From the NCBI GenBank assembly GCA_002502245.1, contig DAPW01000006.1:1-21010 (forward strand): a stretch of DNA of 21,010 nt, written 5' to 3'. The position numbers and the translations under genes were made by a program. Below, piece after piece: positions 1 to 7,633 of this stretch. The DNA is from Methanoregula sp. UBA154 (GTDB lineage Archaea; Halobacteriota; Methanomicrobia; Methanomicrobiales; Methanospirillaceae). Each line of letters begins with the position of its first letter. The stretch's first letter is position 1. The notes under the pieces are model-generated. The model had not been told where the DNA came from and searched no databases. It was given only the letters and a program-made list of their open reading frames with translations.

Positions 1-118
1 ACAATGACGGGGTTTCGACACATTTAACTAATTTTTTCGTCCAGTACCTGTATCTGGGGGGATTTCGGCGCGATTCGTTCCGGATAACCCACCCCGGGAA
101 TAATGAGGGTTGAGAACC

Positions 119-496
119 ATGAAAAAAATTGTATGGGTTCTGGGAGGGCTGCTGCTGCTGGCACTGATACTACCCGTTGCGGCGAAACCTGCAGTTGTCG
201 TGACTGATGAGGGCTGTAATTTCTGGACGGATTATGGTCATGTAACAGCATCCTCAATTCAGGTGTTTACAATGAATGAGAACGAAATCGGGATGATATC
301 CTGTAAAGGCGTTCTTCCGTATCCTCCGCTCTTTCCCAAAGAAGCAGTAGTAAATAAAAAGGTGATTTGCGGCTATGTAAATACCGAAACAGGTATGTTT
401 TATTTCACTCAGGATGCGAGAATGGTGATAACTCCCGGCGGGCAGGTCTCAGTAACGTGCAACTTTGTGCCTCCTCTCTCCTCTATTCCATCATAA
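119..496 (+). CDS. Small secreted protein of unknown function
   Basis: The product is 125 residues and I do not recognise the family. Residues 1-22 form a classic export signal: MKK, then a run of Leu, Ile, Val and Ala, ending near PVAA. The mature part is short, with three Cys (about residues 33, 62 and 83) plus one near residue 117, and ends in a Pro/Ser-rich tail. An exported, possibly disulfide-containing protein is therefore likely. I chose the ATG at 119 over the in-frame TTG at 110 because a GAGG ribosome site lies at 105-108 at sensible spacing and the ATG puts the signal peptide at the N-terminus. A T-tract follows the stop codon. It is a single gene, with the M24 peptidase 91 bp downstream on the same strand. 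Confidence 0.7.
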   Translation: MKKIVWVLGGLLLLALILPVAAKPAVVVTDEGCNFWTDYGHVTASSIQVFTMNENEIGMISCKGVLPYPPLFPKEAVVNKKVICGYVNTETGMFYFTQDARMVITPGGQVSVTCNFVPPLSSIPS

Positions 497-500
497 CTGA

Positions 501-515
501 TTTTTTTTAATTTTT
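501..515 (+). terminator. Poly-T transcription stop after the small secreted protein
   Basis: Eight T residues (501-508), AA and five more T begin four bases after the TAA at 494-496. Archaeal RNA polymerase commonly terminates at such T-tracts without a hairpin, so this is the likely 3' end of the upstream transcript. Confidence 0.5.
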
Positions 516-587
516 ACAAACGATTACCAGCAAATCTCTCTGCATTTCCCCACCCTTAATATCCCTTCCAGCCCTAAATTTCTCAGC

Positions 588-1772
588 ATGAAAGTCCCGC
601 TCACCGAACTCACTGACCGCCTGAACCGCTTCCGGGCCCGGATGGACAAGACACAGCCCGGCTGGGAACTTGCCGCCATCACCGACAAGATCCCCCTCTA
701 CTACTTCACGGGCACGATGCAGGACGGCCTGCTCGTGATCCCGCAGGGCGGCGAAGCGATCTTCTGGGTCCGGCAGAGCTACGAGCGGGCTACCGGGGAG
801 TCGCTCTTTCCGGATATCCGGAAGATGCGGAGTTACCGGGACATTGCCGCCGGCATGGGACGGCTCCCGTCAACCGTGTACCTCGAGACCGACCTCGTGC
901 CGATCTCCCAGCTGAAGCGGATGCAGAAGCATCTCCCGTTCACCGACGTGAGGCCGGTGGACGGGGTGGTCTCCGCGGTCCGGGCGGTGAAGAGCCGGTA
1001 CGAGCTTGCGCTGATGGAACATGCCGGGAAGATCCACCGCCGCGTGCTCGAGGATCAGGTGCCCGGGATGCTCTCCGAGGGAATCGACGAGATCACCTTT
1101 TACTGCGACCTGTACTCCCGGATGATGACGGAGGGGCACCAGGGGATCATCCGCTTCGGCGGGTTCAACGAGATGGTGCTCGGCGAGATCGGGTTCGGCA
1201 CGAGCACCATCTGCCCGGTCTGCGTGGACACGCCCGGCGGCGTTGCCGGCATGCACCCGTCGGTCCCCCAGATGGGGAACCCGGAACGGAAACTCCGGAA
1301 AGGGGACCTTGTCGTCGTCGACATCGGGTGCGGGTACAAGGGCTACCAGACCGACAAGACCCTGTCATACATGTTCGGAAAACCCATCCCGGAACAAGCG
1401 ATCGAGGCGCACCTGCGCTGCGTGGACATCCAGGACGAACTGGCGTCCATGCTCAGGCCGGGTGCTGTCCCGTCCGAGCTCTACCGGAATATAATGGCAG
1501 ACCTGGAACCGGAATTTCTGAAGAACTTCATGGGGTTCGGCGAGCACCGGGTGAAATTCCTCGGTCACGGGATCGGGCTCTGGATCGATGAGACGCCGGT
1601 GATTGCGGAAGGTTTTGATGAACCGCTCGAGGAGGGGATGGTCATTGCCCTCGAGCCCAAGAAAGGGATCCCGAAGGTCGGCCTTGTCGGCATCGAGAAC
1701 ACCTTTGCCGTAACCCCGCAGGGCGGCCGTTCGCTGACGGGGAAAAGCAGCGGACTTATTGAGGTATACTGA
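588..1772 (+). CDS. M24-family metallopeptidase (Xaa-Pro dipeptidase/aminopeptidase-like)
   Basis: The product is 394 residues, normal for prolidase-type M24 enzymes, which hydrolyse Xaa-Pro bonds in the cytoplasm using two metal ions. An N-terminal creatinase/prolidase-like domain (about 1-130) precedes the pita-bread catalytic domain (about 140-390). All five expected metal ligands are visible: Asp245 in VVVDIG, Asp256 in YQTDKT, His327 in FLGHGIG, Glu356 in ALEPK and Glu370 in GIENT. It should therefore be active. A TATA-like TTAATAT lies about 27-34 nt before the ATG and no ribosome site is seen, so the transcript may be leaderless. The exact substrate (Xaa-Pro dipeptides, N-terminal Xaa-Pro or another amide) cannot be settled, since creatinase-like relatives share the fold. 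It is convergent with the next gene. Confidence 0.88.
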   Translation: MKVPLTELTDRLNRFRARMDKTQPGWELAAITDKIPLYYFTGTMQDGLLVIPQGGEAIFWVRQSYERATGESLFPDIRKMRSYRDIAAGMGRLPSTVYLETDLVPISQLKRMQKHLPFTDVRPVDGVVSAVRAVKSRYELALMEHAGKIHRRVLEDQVPGMLSEGIDEITFYCDLYSRMMTEGHQGIIRFGGFNEMVLGEIGFGTSTICPVCVDTPGGVAGMHPSVPQMGNPERKLRKGDLVVVDIGCGYKGYQTDKTLSYMFGKPIPEQAIEAHLRCVDIQDELASMLRPGAVPSELYRNIMADLEPEFLKNFMGFGEHRVKFLGHGIGLWIDETPVIAEGFDEPLEEGMVIALEPKKGIPKVGLVGIENTFAVTPQGGRSLTGKSSGLIEVY

Positions 1773-1842
1773 CGGATACTGACGTCATCAGCGCGGCTGG
1801 AGATGCGGATACCGGGGGCTCTTCACTCCTGCAGGCGACCGC

Positions 1843-2067
1843 TCACTTTTTTGCCAGTTTTTTCAGGGTCTCTTCCGGCAGCAGCTTTGCGATGCTCGAC
1901 TTTGTCGGGCAGCGGCCAAGTTTACAGCCCAGTTTCCTGGCTTCTTCCTTGAGCACTTTCGTGTCAATGTCCTTGATCAATGCATTCAGTTCCTTTGGCT
2001 CCATACAGATCGGTGAGTGATAGGAACAAAGGGACGATAAGGGTTTGCCCAGTATACTATACGACAT
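1843..2067 (-). CDS. Small basic cysteine-containing protein, unknown function
   Basis: The product is 74 residues and of no recognised family. The first 22 residues contain two Cys in a loosely hydrophobic stretch. The rest is Lys-rich and probably helical, with a CKLGRCPTKSSIAKLL segment followed by a short terminal helix. The helix-turn-helix spacing vaguely recalls a SAP or HeH nucleic-acid-binding motif, but that is a guess. I chose the ATG at 2067 because GGTGGG lies 6-11 nt before it. A longer reading to 2157 has no such site, and the internal Met at 2004 has no ribosome site. An AT-rich stretch near 2165-2190 could hold the promoter. It is convergent with the M24 peptidase. Confidence 0.5.
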   Translation of the reverse strand: MSYSILGKPLSSLCSYHSPICMEPKELNALIKDIDTKVLKEEARKLGCKLGRCPTKSSIAKLLPEETLKKLAKK

Positions 2068-2267
2068 TGATATCCCACCTTCAGATGTTATCCTTGAATA
2101 TCCTCGATTTTTCCTTAAGACGTTCCATTCCAGATTCGGTAAAAGTAACCAGAGCATGTTGAAGAACTCTGATGAAAATTTAAAATAAAAACAAATGCGC
2201 GTTTTCAGACGTTAACACAAAAATACAAAGTTCAAAGACTTTTACCGTGAGTTTTTTTTAAATAATG

Positions 2268-2479
2268 TCCGATTTGGCGTTGTAGAAATCATTTGAAATT
2301 TTAATGACGCTCTCGGGGCTTCGCCCCGCCGCTGAGGCACCCCCTGTTGCGATATTGACGTATTACCGGTTAACCTAACTCGTCCAATCGCAATGCGCCC
2401 CCGCCCCATTGGGGGCAGGGCTGGCGCAAGGGGGAGAATAATTTCCGAAAAAAAAGGTTTTCTACAAAGCCTCCGATTT
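2268..2479 (+). repeat. 8-bp target-site duplication TCCGATTT flanking the short element
   Basis: TCCGATTT occurs at 2268-2275 and again at 2472-2479, exactly abutting the terminal inverted repeats of the element between them. A perfect 8-bp direct repeat placed this way is the signature of a transposition event. Confidence 0.8.
2276..2471 (+). mobile_element. MITE-like element, short form (196 bp), intact ends
   Basis: The left end reads GGCGTTGTAGAAA and the right end, reverse-complemented, reads GGCTTTGTAGAAA: 12 of 13 positions match as inverted repeats. The element is flanked by the perfect duplication TCCGATTT. Inside are two GC-rich hairpins, GGGGC-TTC-GCCCC near 2318 and GCCCC-AT-TGGGGGC near 2404, followed by the CTGGCGCAAGGGGG segment seen in every copy. 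It lacks the internal hairpin modules of the long copies at 4541, 10772 and 20859. No credible ORF is present. It is a non-autonomous element that must be mobilised by a transposase encoded elsewhere. The gene-free stretch 2068-2565 contains nothing else that I can identify. Confidence 0.85.
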
Positions 2480-2565
2480 TAAGATGCCCACCAATGAAGA
2501 ATTTCCTCATGTTCCCATTCTGTGAATGTGCCTGCAGGAAAAAAGGGAGTTACGATGGTAACCGG

Positions 2566-4110
2566 TCACGTGCCGGTGGAAGGAACGTACTTCCGTACTA
2601 TCCTTTCATAGGTAGTGCTGCCTGCAGGGTCTTTCACGGTTTTCACCTTGTCAAGAGCCCGCTGGAAGGACTGGACGGTTGCATCGGGAACATCATTATT
2701 GAACACATAATAGCCTTCGAGCGAGGGAAGGGTATAGACATTGGTAAAAGTTTTGGTGTTTCCGGTTACCCGATCAATGAAATACCAGCCAGCGGCCTCC
2801 TGGTAGCCCCAGAGATCGATCTCGCCGCTCTCGAGTCTGGCAACCAGAACGGAGGCATTGGTCTCCAGCACGAACTGGCTTTGATCGATCCCGAGCGCCT
2901 TGAGCTGCGTACCGGCAATGTCATCGGGAATGACCCCGATACGATACCCTTTCAGGTCTTCAGGGCCCCTGATGGTGATATTCCGATCCTGCCGGGCAAA
3001 AAGGACATTGGTGTAAGGATAGACCGGTCCGGCCCACTTGAACGACTGTTCCCGGGCAGGCAGCCGGGCGGCGGTGAAGAGCACGGTATTATTCCTGGTG
3101 AGGGCTGCCTGGTAGCCGTCAGGCCACGCAACCAGATGTACCTGATCCCGCAGCACTTTCTGGCCCATTTCCCCGGTGATCGCTTCGAGAAGATCGACGC
3201 CGATACCCTGTAACGTTCCGTTCTCCATGTAGTTGAAGGGCGGGTTCTGTTCGGTGTAGTATGTCAGCGGTGCAGGGGGCAAACCCGTTGCCCGTGTCTG
3301 CTGTATTATCCGATCGTAGGTGCTGAGACCGGCAGAATCTTTCTCGGACTTAAGGGTGTCCAGGGCTTTCTGGAATGCCTGTACGGTTGCATCCGGCACA
3401 TCCCTGCTGAATCCGTAGTAGATCGGGATATCCGAAAACGTGTAAACAACCTGGAACGTGGAGGTATTACCCGTTACCTGCCGGGCGGTATACTGACCCG
3501 AAACTTCCGAGTCCGCCCAAAGGTCGATCTCTCCGTTCAGAGCCCGCTTTACCAGCATGGATGCATCCGGTTCCTGTACCAGCCGGGTCTCGTTTATTCC
3601 GATATCCCGCAGCTGCTGGACAGCTGCATCATCAGTGACTGCGCCGATGTGGTAGCCCTGGAGGTCTTCCGGATTGTTGATGACAATCCCGCTGTCTGAT
3701 CGAGCAAAGACGACCGTGACAATTGGAGGGAGGGGGCCTGCCCACTTGAAGGAGTTCTCCCGCGCCGGTATCCGGGCAATGACGAAGATCATGGTATTGT
3801 TCCCGGTAAGGGCAGTCTGGTATCCCTCGTTCCAGGGAACCAGGCGCACCTGGTCCCGGGTCACGTTCTTCCCCATCTTCTCCGTAATCGCTTCAAGGAG
3901 ATCGATGGAGATTCCCCGCAGGGTTCCGTTCTCCTCATAGTTATAGGGCGGATTTTGTTCGGTATAGTACGTCAGGGAAGGGGTAGCCGCGGGCGTGATG
4001 CCAGACATGCTCCCGGAGGGTTGTTCTGTCAGACATCCGCTTGCCAGGAGCAACACTCCCAAAAGGAAAAGAATGAGATAAAAAAACGAAGAGCGCCGGG
4101 AAATTGACAT
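2566..4110 (-). CDS. Lipoprotein with two tandem SBP family-3 solute-binding domains
   Basis: The product is 514 residues, about twice a normal periplasmic-type amino-acid binding protein. The N-terminus has Arg-Arg, a long hydrophobic stretch and the lipobox LLASGC with Cys at about residue 26, so it is anchored outside the membrane. Two homologous domains follow (about 45-280 and 283-510). Each starts with LTYYTEQNPP(Y/F)NY and GTL(R/Q)GI, continues through FKWAGP, and ends with DVPDATVQ(A/S)FQ(K/R)AL. This is the SBP_bac_3 pattern of polar amino-acid ABC transporters, though such domains also act as sensors. No permease or ATPase gene is adjacent. I chose the ATG at 4110 to place the signal sequence first; an in-frame TTG at 4158 would add 16 residues. 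TTAATTAT about 30 nt upstream suggests a leaderless transcript. Confidence 0.85.
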   Translation of the reverse strand: MSISRRSSFFYLILFLLGVLLLASGCLTEQPSGSMSGITPAATPSLTYYTEQNPPYNYEENGTLRGISIDLLEAITEKMGKNVTRDQVRLVPWNEGYQTALTGNNTMIFVIARIPARENSFKWAGPLPPIVTVVFARSDSGIVINNPEDLQGYHIGAVTDDAAVQQLRDIGINETRLVQEPDASMLVKRALNGEIDLWADSEVSGQYTARQVTGNTSTFQVVYTFSDIPIYYGFSRDVPDATVQAFQKALDTLKSEKDSAGLSTYDRIIQQTRATGLPPAPLTYYTEQNPPFNYMENGTLQGIGVDLLEAITGEMGQKVLRDQVHLVAWPDGYQAALTRNNTVLFTAARLPAREQSFKWAGPVYPYTNVLFARQDRNITIRGPEDLKGYRIGVIPDDIAGTQLKALGIDQSQFVLETNASVLVARLESGEIDLWGYQEAAGWYFIDRVTGNTKTFTNVYTLPSLEGYYVFNNDVPDATVQSFQRALDKVKTVKDPAGSTTYERIVRKYVPSTGT

Positions 4111-4532
4111 AGGAGTAAAATCTTCGGCAACAATAATTAATCCTTTCTTTTTCTTCAATTGTATCGGGCGACGGGTGTGTTCCGGGCTTTTTCGGCAATC
4201 GGTTCAACGACACGAGCCAGACCAGGAACGGAGGAGACAACTCTATCGACAACGGAACAAACGATGATACGCCCAACGATGAGACCCGATGACAATCGTG
4301 ACAACGCAACAGACTCCCGACCTTACCGGTACTCACCGGGGCTGTTTCCCGTTTGCCTGAAATCCGGGTCGGAACCAGAATTTCCAGGGTCCGGTTTCAA
4401 ATGGTGGCCGATGTAAAATAATATTCATTGGTCAGAGGCGTTTTCCGGGAATTTATTTAAAATAGGTGATTCCTCAACAAAAGCCACCAATAATAATAAC
4501 AGGGATTTCCTTAATTGAGAATTTCCTGAATG
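4111..4532. other. Gene-free intergenic region upstream of the binding-protein gene
   Basis: About 420 bp without a supportable gene. Open frames on both strands here have atypical composition and no ribosome site. The proximal part must hold the promoter of the minus-strand lipoprotein gene. The distal part, from about 4513, resembles the left margin of an older repeat element that was interrupted by the intact one at 4541. Confidence 0.5.
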
Positions 4533-5016
4533 AAAATTTCTGCTCTGTAGAAAACCTATTTTCTGGAATTTTATCGCCCCCCTTGCGCCAGCCAGCCCCC
4601 GTTGGGGGCGGGGCACATGCGATGCCTCGGAAATATCTGTACAGAAAATTTCCCTGCGAATGTATACAGGTAATACGGCTTAATCGCATCCAGGGGATGC
4701 CCAAGCGGCGGGGGCGGAGCCCCCGAGAGCGTTAATATCCAATGATTTCCCATGAAAATCGCTTCCTTTTAGGGATCGATTATGGGGATTGATCCCGATA
4801 CTCCCTGTTGCGATGAACGCCCGCCGCCCAAAAAGGGCGCCCCGCGGCGGGGTTCCGGACGGTTAAAGAAATCTGGGAGATTGAACCGTCTTGCCCCGCC
4901 GTGCCTCGGAGAGGCCCTGAGGGGGGGAACCCTCGTAATCTCCACATTCTTTTGCCGATTTTCATGGTTTGAGTGTGAACTCCCGTTCATGTGCGTTTCT
5001 ACAGAGCAAAAATTTC
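4533..5016 (-). repeat. 8-bp target-site duplication AAAATTTC flanking the long element
   Basis: AAAATTTC is found at 4533-4540 and at 5009-5016, directly abutting the element's inverted ends. The match is 8 of 8. The sequence is AT-rich and partly palindromic, so alone it would be weaker evidence than the other two duplications, but its position is exact. Confidence 0.75.
4541..5008 (-). mobile_element. MITE-like element, long form (468 bp), intact
   Basis: The plus strand starts TGCTCTGTAGAAA and ends TTTCTACAGAGCA, a perfect 13-bp terminal inverted repeat, with AAAATTTC duplicated on both sides. By alignment to the copies at 10772 and 20859 it lies in reverse orientation. Read on the minus strand, its modules are: a GGGAGTTCACACTC-type segment; a GC-rich cloverleaf-like hairpin (4894-4927); a second hairpin with a TTTTT loop (about 4820-4850); a short GGGATCAATCCC palindrome; GATTTTCATGGGAAA; a GGGGGC-TCC-GCCCCC hairpin (about 4710-4725); and a GCCCCC-AAC-GGGGGC hairpin (about 4597-4611). 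No plausible protein is encoded. Its first 152 bp match the copy at 20859 at all but three positions. Confidence 0.88.
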
Positions 5017-5225
5017 TTAACGTTCTCGGGGGCTTTCGCTTACGCTCTGCCCCCGCCACTGCGGCATCCCCAAAATTGCGATGACGATATATTACCTGCT
5101 TTCTTAAACGGAATAAGCGGTCGCCGGTTCAAGGTATCCGGATTGAAGCCGCCGCGGGGCGCCGTTTTTTTGGGGGGCCCCCTCATTATCGGGGTATGGG
5201 GGTATCAGCCCCCAGAGTAATCAGT
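5017..5225 (+). repeat. Fragments of older copies of the same repeat family
   Basis: 5019-5095 carries the ACGTTCTCGGGGGC...GCCCCCGCC...GGCATCCCC...TTGCGATGACG module seen in the other copies. 5140-5215 carries the CCGCCGCGGGGCGCC hairpin and the GGGGTATGGGGG...CCCCC module. The module order is not that of an intact element and no right-hand terminal repeat is visible, so these are degraded or rearranged remnants. The left part of the older copy probably lies just before 4541, making the intact element a nested insertion. The rest of the gap to 5312 holds only AT-rich sequence and the 3' end of the RPA operon. Confidence 0.6.
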
Positions 5226-5312
5226 GAGGAATTTGATGGATCCATAATTTTTGCATTACTCACCTATTTTTAATAAGATGGCTCTCGGTAATCAATCACC
5301 ATCTAAAAAAAA

Positions 5313-5912
5313 TTACATCTTGATCTGCGCCAGTGCATCGTATGCAATGCGGCGGAACACGGCCGGATCGATGTTCGGGTACTGCTCCTTTGCCTTGATG
5401 ACATCTGGCGAAGTACTGTCCGTATACGCGTCGATGCGGTCCAGCGTCTGCTTCGCCGCGTCCAGCACCCAGAGGTCGCGGGTCTCCTTGTCCACGACCG
5501 TGATCGACTCGACCCGAACGGAGTTCATGAACGCACCGTCCGGCTTCTGGTACAGGTTGGGCTTGCCGATGACCGCCACGAACTGCGGGGGCTCGATCCT
5601 GGCGAGCTGCTGCATGGCCTCGGGCTGGTAGCTGCCGGCCATCACAAAGAAGGTGCCGGTCGGGTCAACCACGCGGCCCCGGTAGAAGATATTCTGCTCT
5701 CCCTGCCGGGTCTTCTCAGTCAGGGTGCCGACCAGAAAGACCCGGTTGGAGCGCTCTCCCGTCGGGAGGAGGACGAAGGTCGGGCTCTTCTCGTCCTCGC
5801 CATCCTTGAACTGGTACCGGCACTCGCGCAGCTCGGACGCGAAGATCCGGCGTGCCGGTTCCCGCTCGAACGCCCCCTCCCGCTTCGGCATGTCCCGGGG
5901 ATTCGTGCTCAT
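5313..5912 (-). CDS. RPA-associated single-strand DNA-binding partner (RPA32/COG3390-like)
   Basis: The product is 199 residues. In euryarchaea this family is encoded next to the large RPA protein and helps it bind single-stranded DNA in replication and repair. The N-terminal half (about 20-140) has the beta-rich pattern of an OB fold, with FLVGTLTEK, FYRGRVVDPTGTFFV and PPQFVAVIGKP. The C-terminal part (about 150-199) is helical, consistent with a winged-helix-like tail. I chose the ATG at 5912 because it overlaps the stop codon of the upstream RPA gene in an ATGA (5909-5912), typical of translational coupling. A further in-frame start at 5978 would lie inside the RPA gene. A possible AGATGG/CCATCT stem follows the stop. 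Confidence 0.85.
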   Translation of the reverse strand: MSTNPRDMPKREGAFEREPARRIFASELRECRYQFKDGEDEKSPTFVLLPTGERSNRVFLVGTLTEKTRQGEQNIFYRGRVVDPTGTFFVMAGSYQPEAMQQLARIEPPQFVAVIGKPNLYQKPDGAFMNSVRVESITVVDKETRDLWVLDAAKQTLDRIDAYTDSTSPDVIKAKEQYPNIDPAVFRRIAYDALAQIKM

Positions 5913-7162
5913 GATGCACCCCCCGCCCGGTTCAGCAGGGCAGCATGTTCGCCTGAATCGAACTTCACCCGCTCGCACGTGTTGACCAGCAGGCGGCCGT
6001 CGATCTCACGCCCTTTGCAGACAATATACCGGCCAAGTACCGCATCCCGCATCCGGAGGAAGACCTCATCCATGCCCAGCGGGTTGTTCTCGGCGATCTC
6101 CTTTGCGGCATCGAGCGTGATCCCCGTGAGCGATTCCACGGCGTCGCGCTGGAGCAGGATGTTATGGGTCTTCTCCCCGTCATCAAGCCAGCCCTTGATC
6201 CGGAGATCATACACGAACCCGGGCTGGATCTCGTGGATGGGGCAGTAGTTCTGGCGGGAAAGGGCACGGTTGCACCCCTCAACCGGGCAGCGCTTGATGA
6301 TACCGGAGCCGGGCGCGATATGCACGATGGAACCCCGGACCGCGGCCTCACCGCCGCTCACCGGAATATCACCATCTTCCTTCATGACCGTTGCCGTGGT
6401 CAGGTTCAGGGAGAGCCGGCCATTAAACTCGTCGACCTGGGCATAGAAGATGGTATATACGGCCCCGACCGTGAGTTTCTCCTTTCCCGGTTCCTTCCAG
6501 ATCACGAACTTGACCGTACCGCTCTCGTCGCCCAGCAGGCCGGACTGGAGCATCCGGTCGTGGGTTGCGTCCCACTCCTGGATAACCTTGGCGCGGACAC
6601 CGGCGATACCGGGATGAAGGTCTTTGACGGGCACCGGCGCAGGAATGAGCGAGCGGTCCTCGCTGATCTCCTTCACCGTGGTACCCGAGTGGATCTTCAG
6701 GTTGGGGATCCCCTTGAACTCGTCCACCACCGCGGACTCAATGCGGTACCACGACCCCTCGGCCATGGCCGGGGCATTGGATTTTGCCCATGCAACGAAC
6801 CGGATCGCGCCCGACTCATCGGCAATGATGCCATTTTGTGCAATGGACGGCGAGACCGGTGCCGAGAGTGCGACCACCTTTCCCTCGATGGTGACCCAGT
6901 CCCCGGGCACCCCGTCAGCGATCTTCTTCTGCTCGGTTCCGCCCCCGCTCTTTCCGGCGCTGCCGCCGGAGCCCGCTGTGGGGATATTGAACTCCTTATT
7001 GAGTTCATTGGTCACGCTGCGTTCCGCTTCCTGCGGCTGCACCCCGAATTCATCCACAAGCCTGCGGAGTTTGCCCTCGATCTTTTTTAGGTCGACTGCC
7101 TGTCCGCTCTTTGAAAACTTTCGGGAGATTCTTTCTGCTGCTTCGGAATAATCCATGTTCAT
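5909..7162 (-). CDS. Replication protein A, large subunit with OB folds and zinc finger
   Basis: The product is 417 residues and binds single-stranded DNA. After a helical N-terminus (about 1-60) and a Gly/Ser linker (about 62-76) come two clear OB folds (about 86-170 and 185-265), each with the ADESGAIRFVAW or GDESGTVKFVIW strand pair typical of archaeal RPA. A third OB region (about 275-400) is interrupted by a zinc finger with ligands Cys292, Cys297, Cys307 and His310. This matches the euryarchaeal RPA41 type. The start is the ATG at 7162 or the one two codons later at 7156. GGAG lies just upstream of both, and the spacing slightly favours 7156. It is first in a two-gene operon with its partner, overlapping by four bases. 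Confidence 0.9.
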   Translation of the reverse strand: MNMDYSEAAERISRKFSKSGQAVDLKKIEGKLRRLVDEFGVQPQEAERSVTNELNKEFNIPTAGSGGSAGKSGGGTEQKKIADGVPGDWVTIEGKVVALSAPVSPSIAQNGIIADESGAIRFVAWAKSNAPAMAEGSWYRIESAVVDEFKGIPNLKIHSGTTVKEISEDRSLIPAPVPVKDLHPGIAGVRAKVIQEWDATHDRMLQSGLLGDESGTVKFVIWKEPGKEKLTVGAVYTIFYAQVDEFNGRLSLNLTTATVMKEDGDIPVSGGEAAVRGSIVHIAPGSGIIKRCPVEGCNRALSRQNYCPIHEIQPGFVYDLRIKGWLDDGEKTHNILLQRDAVESLTGITLDAAKEIAENNPLGMDEVFLRMRDAVLGRYIVCKGREIDGRLLVNTCERVKFDSGEHAALLNRAGGAS

Positions 7163-7291
7163 ACATCTCCAATTATCCTTCCGGTTTTTTCCTGACTATA
7201 TAGTGTAAGCATGTGTAGTGAAAGTGTCGGATCAGTTTTTTCATCGCCGCGATGGTGAGGTTTATGAGACCCGGAGCTAACCTAGATCACT

Positions 7292-7486
7292 ATGACTGAA
7301 ATAACCGCAGACAGTACCATTTACGATCTCCTCAAGGCCAAGCCCGAGTCTACCGAGGCCCTCTTCAAGTTCGGTATGGGCTGTGTCGGCTGCGCCATCG
7401 CCCGTGGCGAAACCATCCGGCAGGCTGCCGAGGCACACGGCATTCCCCTTCCTGAGCTTCTCAAGGCACTTGGCATCAAGGAATAA
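7292..7486 (+). CDS. DUF1858 small redox-disulfide domain protein
   Basis: The product is 64 residues and a complete stand-alone DUF1858 domain (related to TIGR03980, the hybrid-cluster-protein-associated redox disulfide domain). It has two helices joined by the signature MGCVGCAIARGET with Cys31 and Cys34, then a PLPELLKAL helix. The CxxC pair suggests thiol redox or metal binding. The real substrate is not known for the family. No strong ribosome site precedes the ATG, and TTTATGAG about 30 nt upstream could be a TATA-like box for a leaderless transcript. It is divergent from the RPA operon and convergent with the cbiZ operon. Confidence 0.85.
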   Translation: MTEITADSTIYDLLKAKPESTEALFKFGMGCVGCAIARGETIRQAAEAHGIPLPELLKALGIKE

Positions 7487-7503
7487 TTCCACAACTCTTT
7501 TCG

Positions 7504-7550
7504 CCAGTCCTTACGGACTGGACTAAAACAGAAGATTTTCGTATTTTTTT
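7504..7550 (+). terminator. Hairpin plus T-tract after the DUF1858 gene
   Basis: CCAGTCC (7504-7510), loop TTAC and GGACTGG (7515-7521) make a perfect 7-bp stem. A seven-T run follows at 7544-7550. It lies between two convergent transcription units and probably ends the DUF1858 transcript. Confidence 0.5.
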
Positions 7551-7633
7551 GTCTTCAGATATGTTCTTCAAGGTCAGAAGAACTGAATCACTCTTCTGTC
7601 ACAAAGCCGGAAAAAGTTTTCGGGGTGATGGAC

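Noticed and set aside
588..1772. Creatinase as a specific name for the M24 gene
   Set aside because: The metal ligands are those of the whole M24 clan; nothing in the sequence singles out creatine as substrate.
2494..3213. 239-codon plus-strand open frame
   Set aside because: It is antisense to the binding-protein gene, which has a lipobox and duplicated SBP domains; the plus reading has no family features.
3941..4416. Open frames on both strands upstream of the lipoprotein gene
   Set aside because: No ribosome site, no recognisable motif and unlike the codon use of neighbours; they overlap each other and the promoter region.
5121..5140. tRNA T-arm-like GGTTCAAGG
   Set aside because: No acceptor stem, anticodon arm or CCA-proximal pairing could be built around it; it sits inside repeat fragments.
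4571..5220. Several 60-100 codon frames across the repeat cluster
   Set aside because: They run through GC hairpins and terminal repeats, give Pro/Arg/Gly-rich peptides, and are not preserved between repeat copies.
6164..7090. 308-codon plus-strand open frame
   Set aside because: It is antisense to the RPA large-subunit gene with clear OB folds and zinc finger; such long shadows are common in GC-rich genes.
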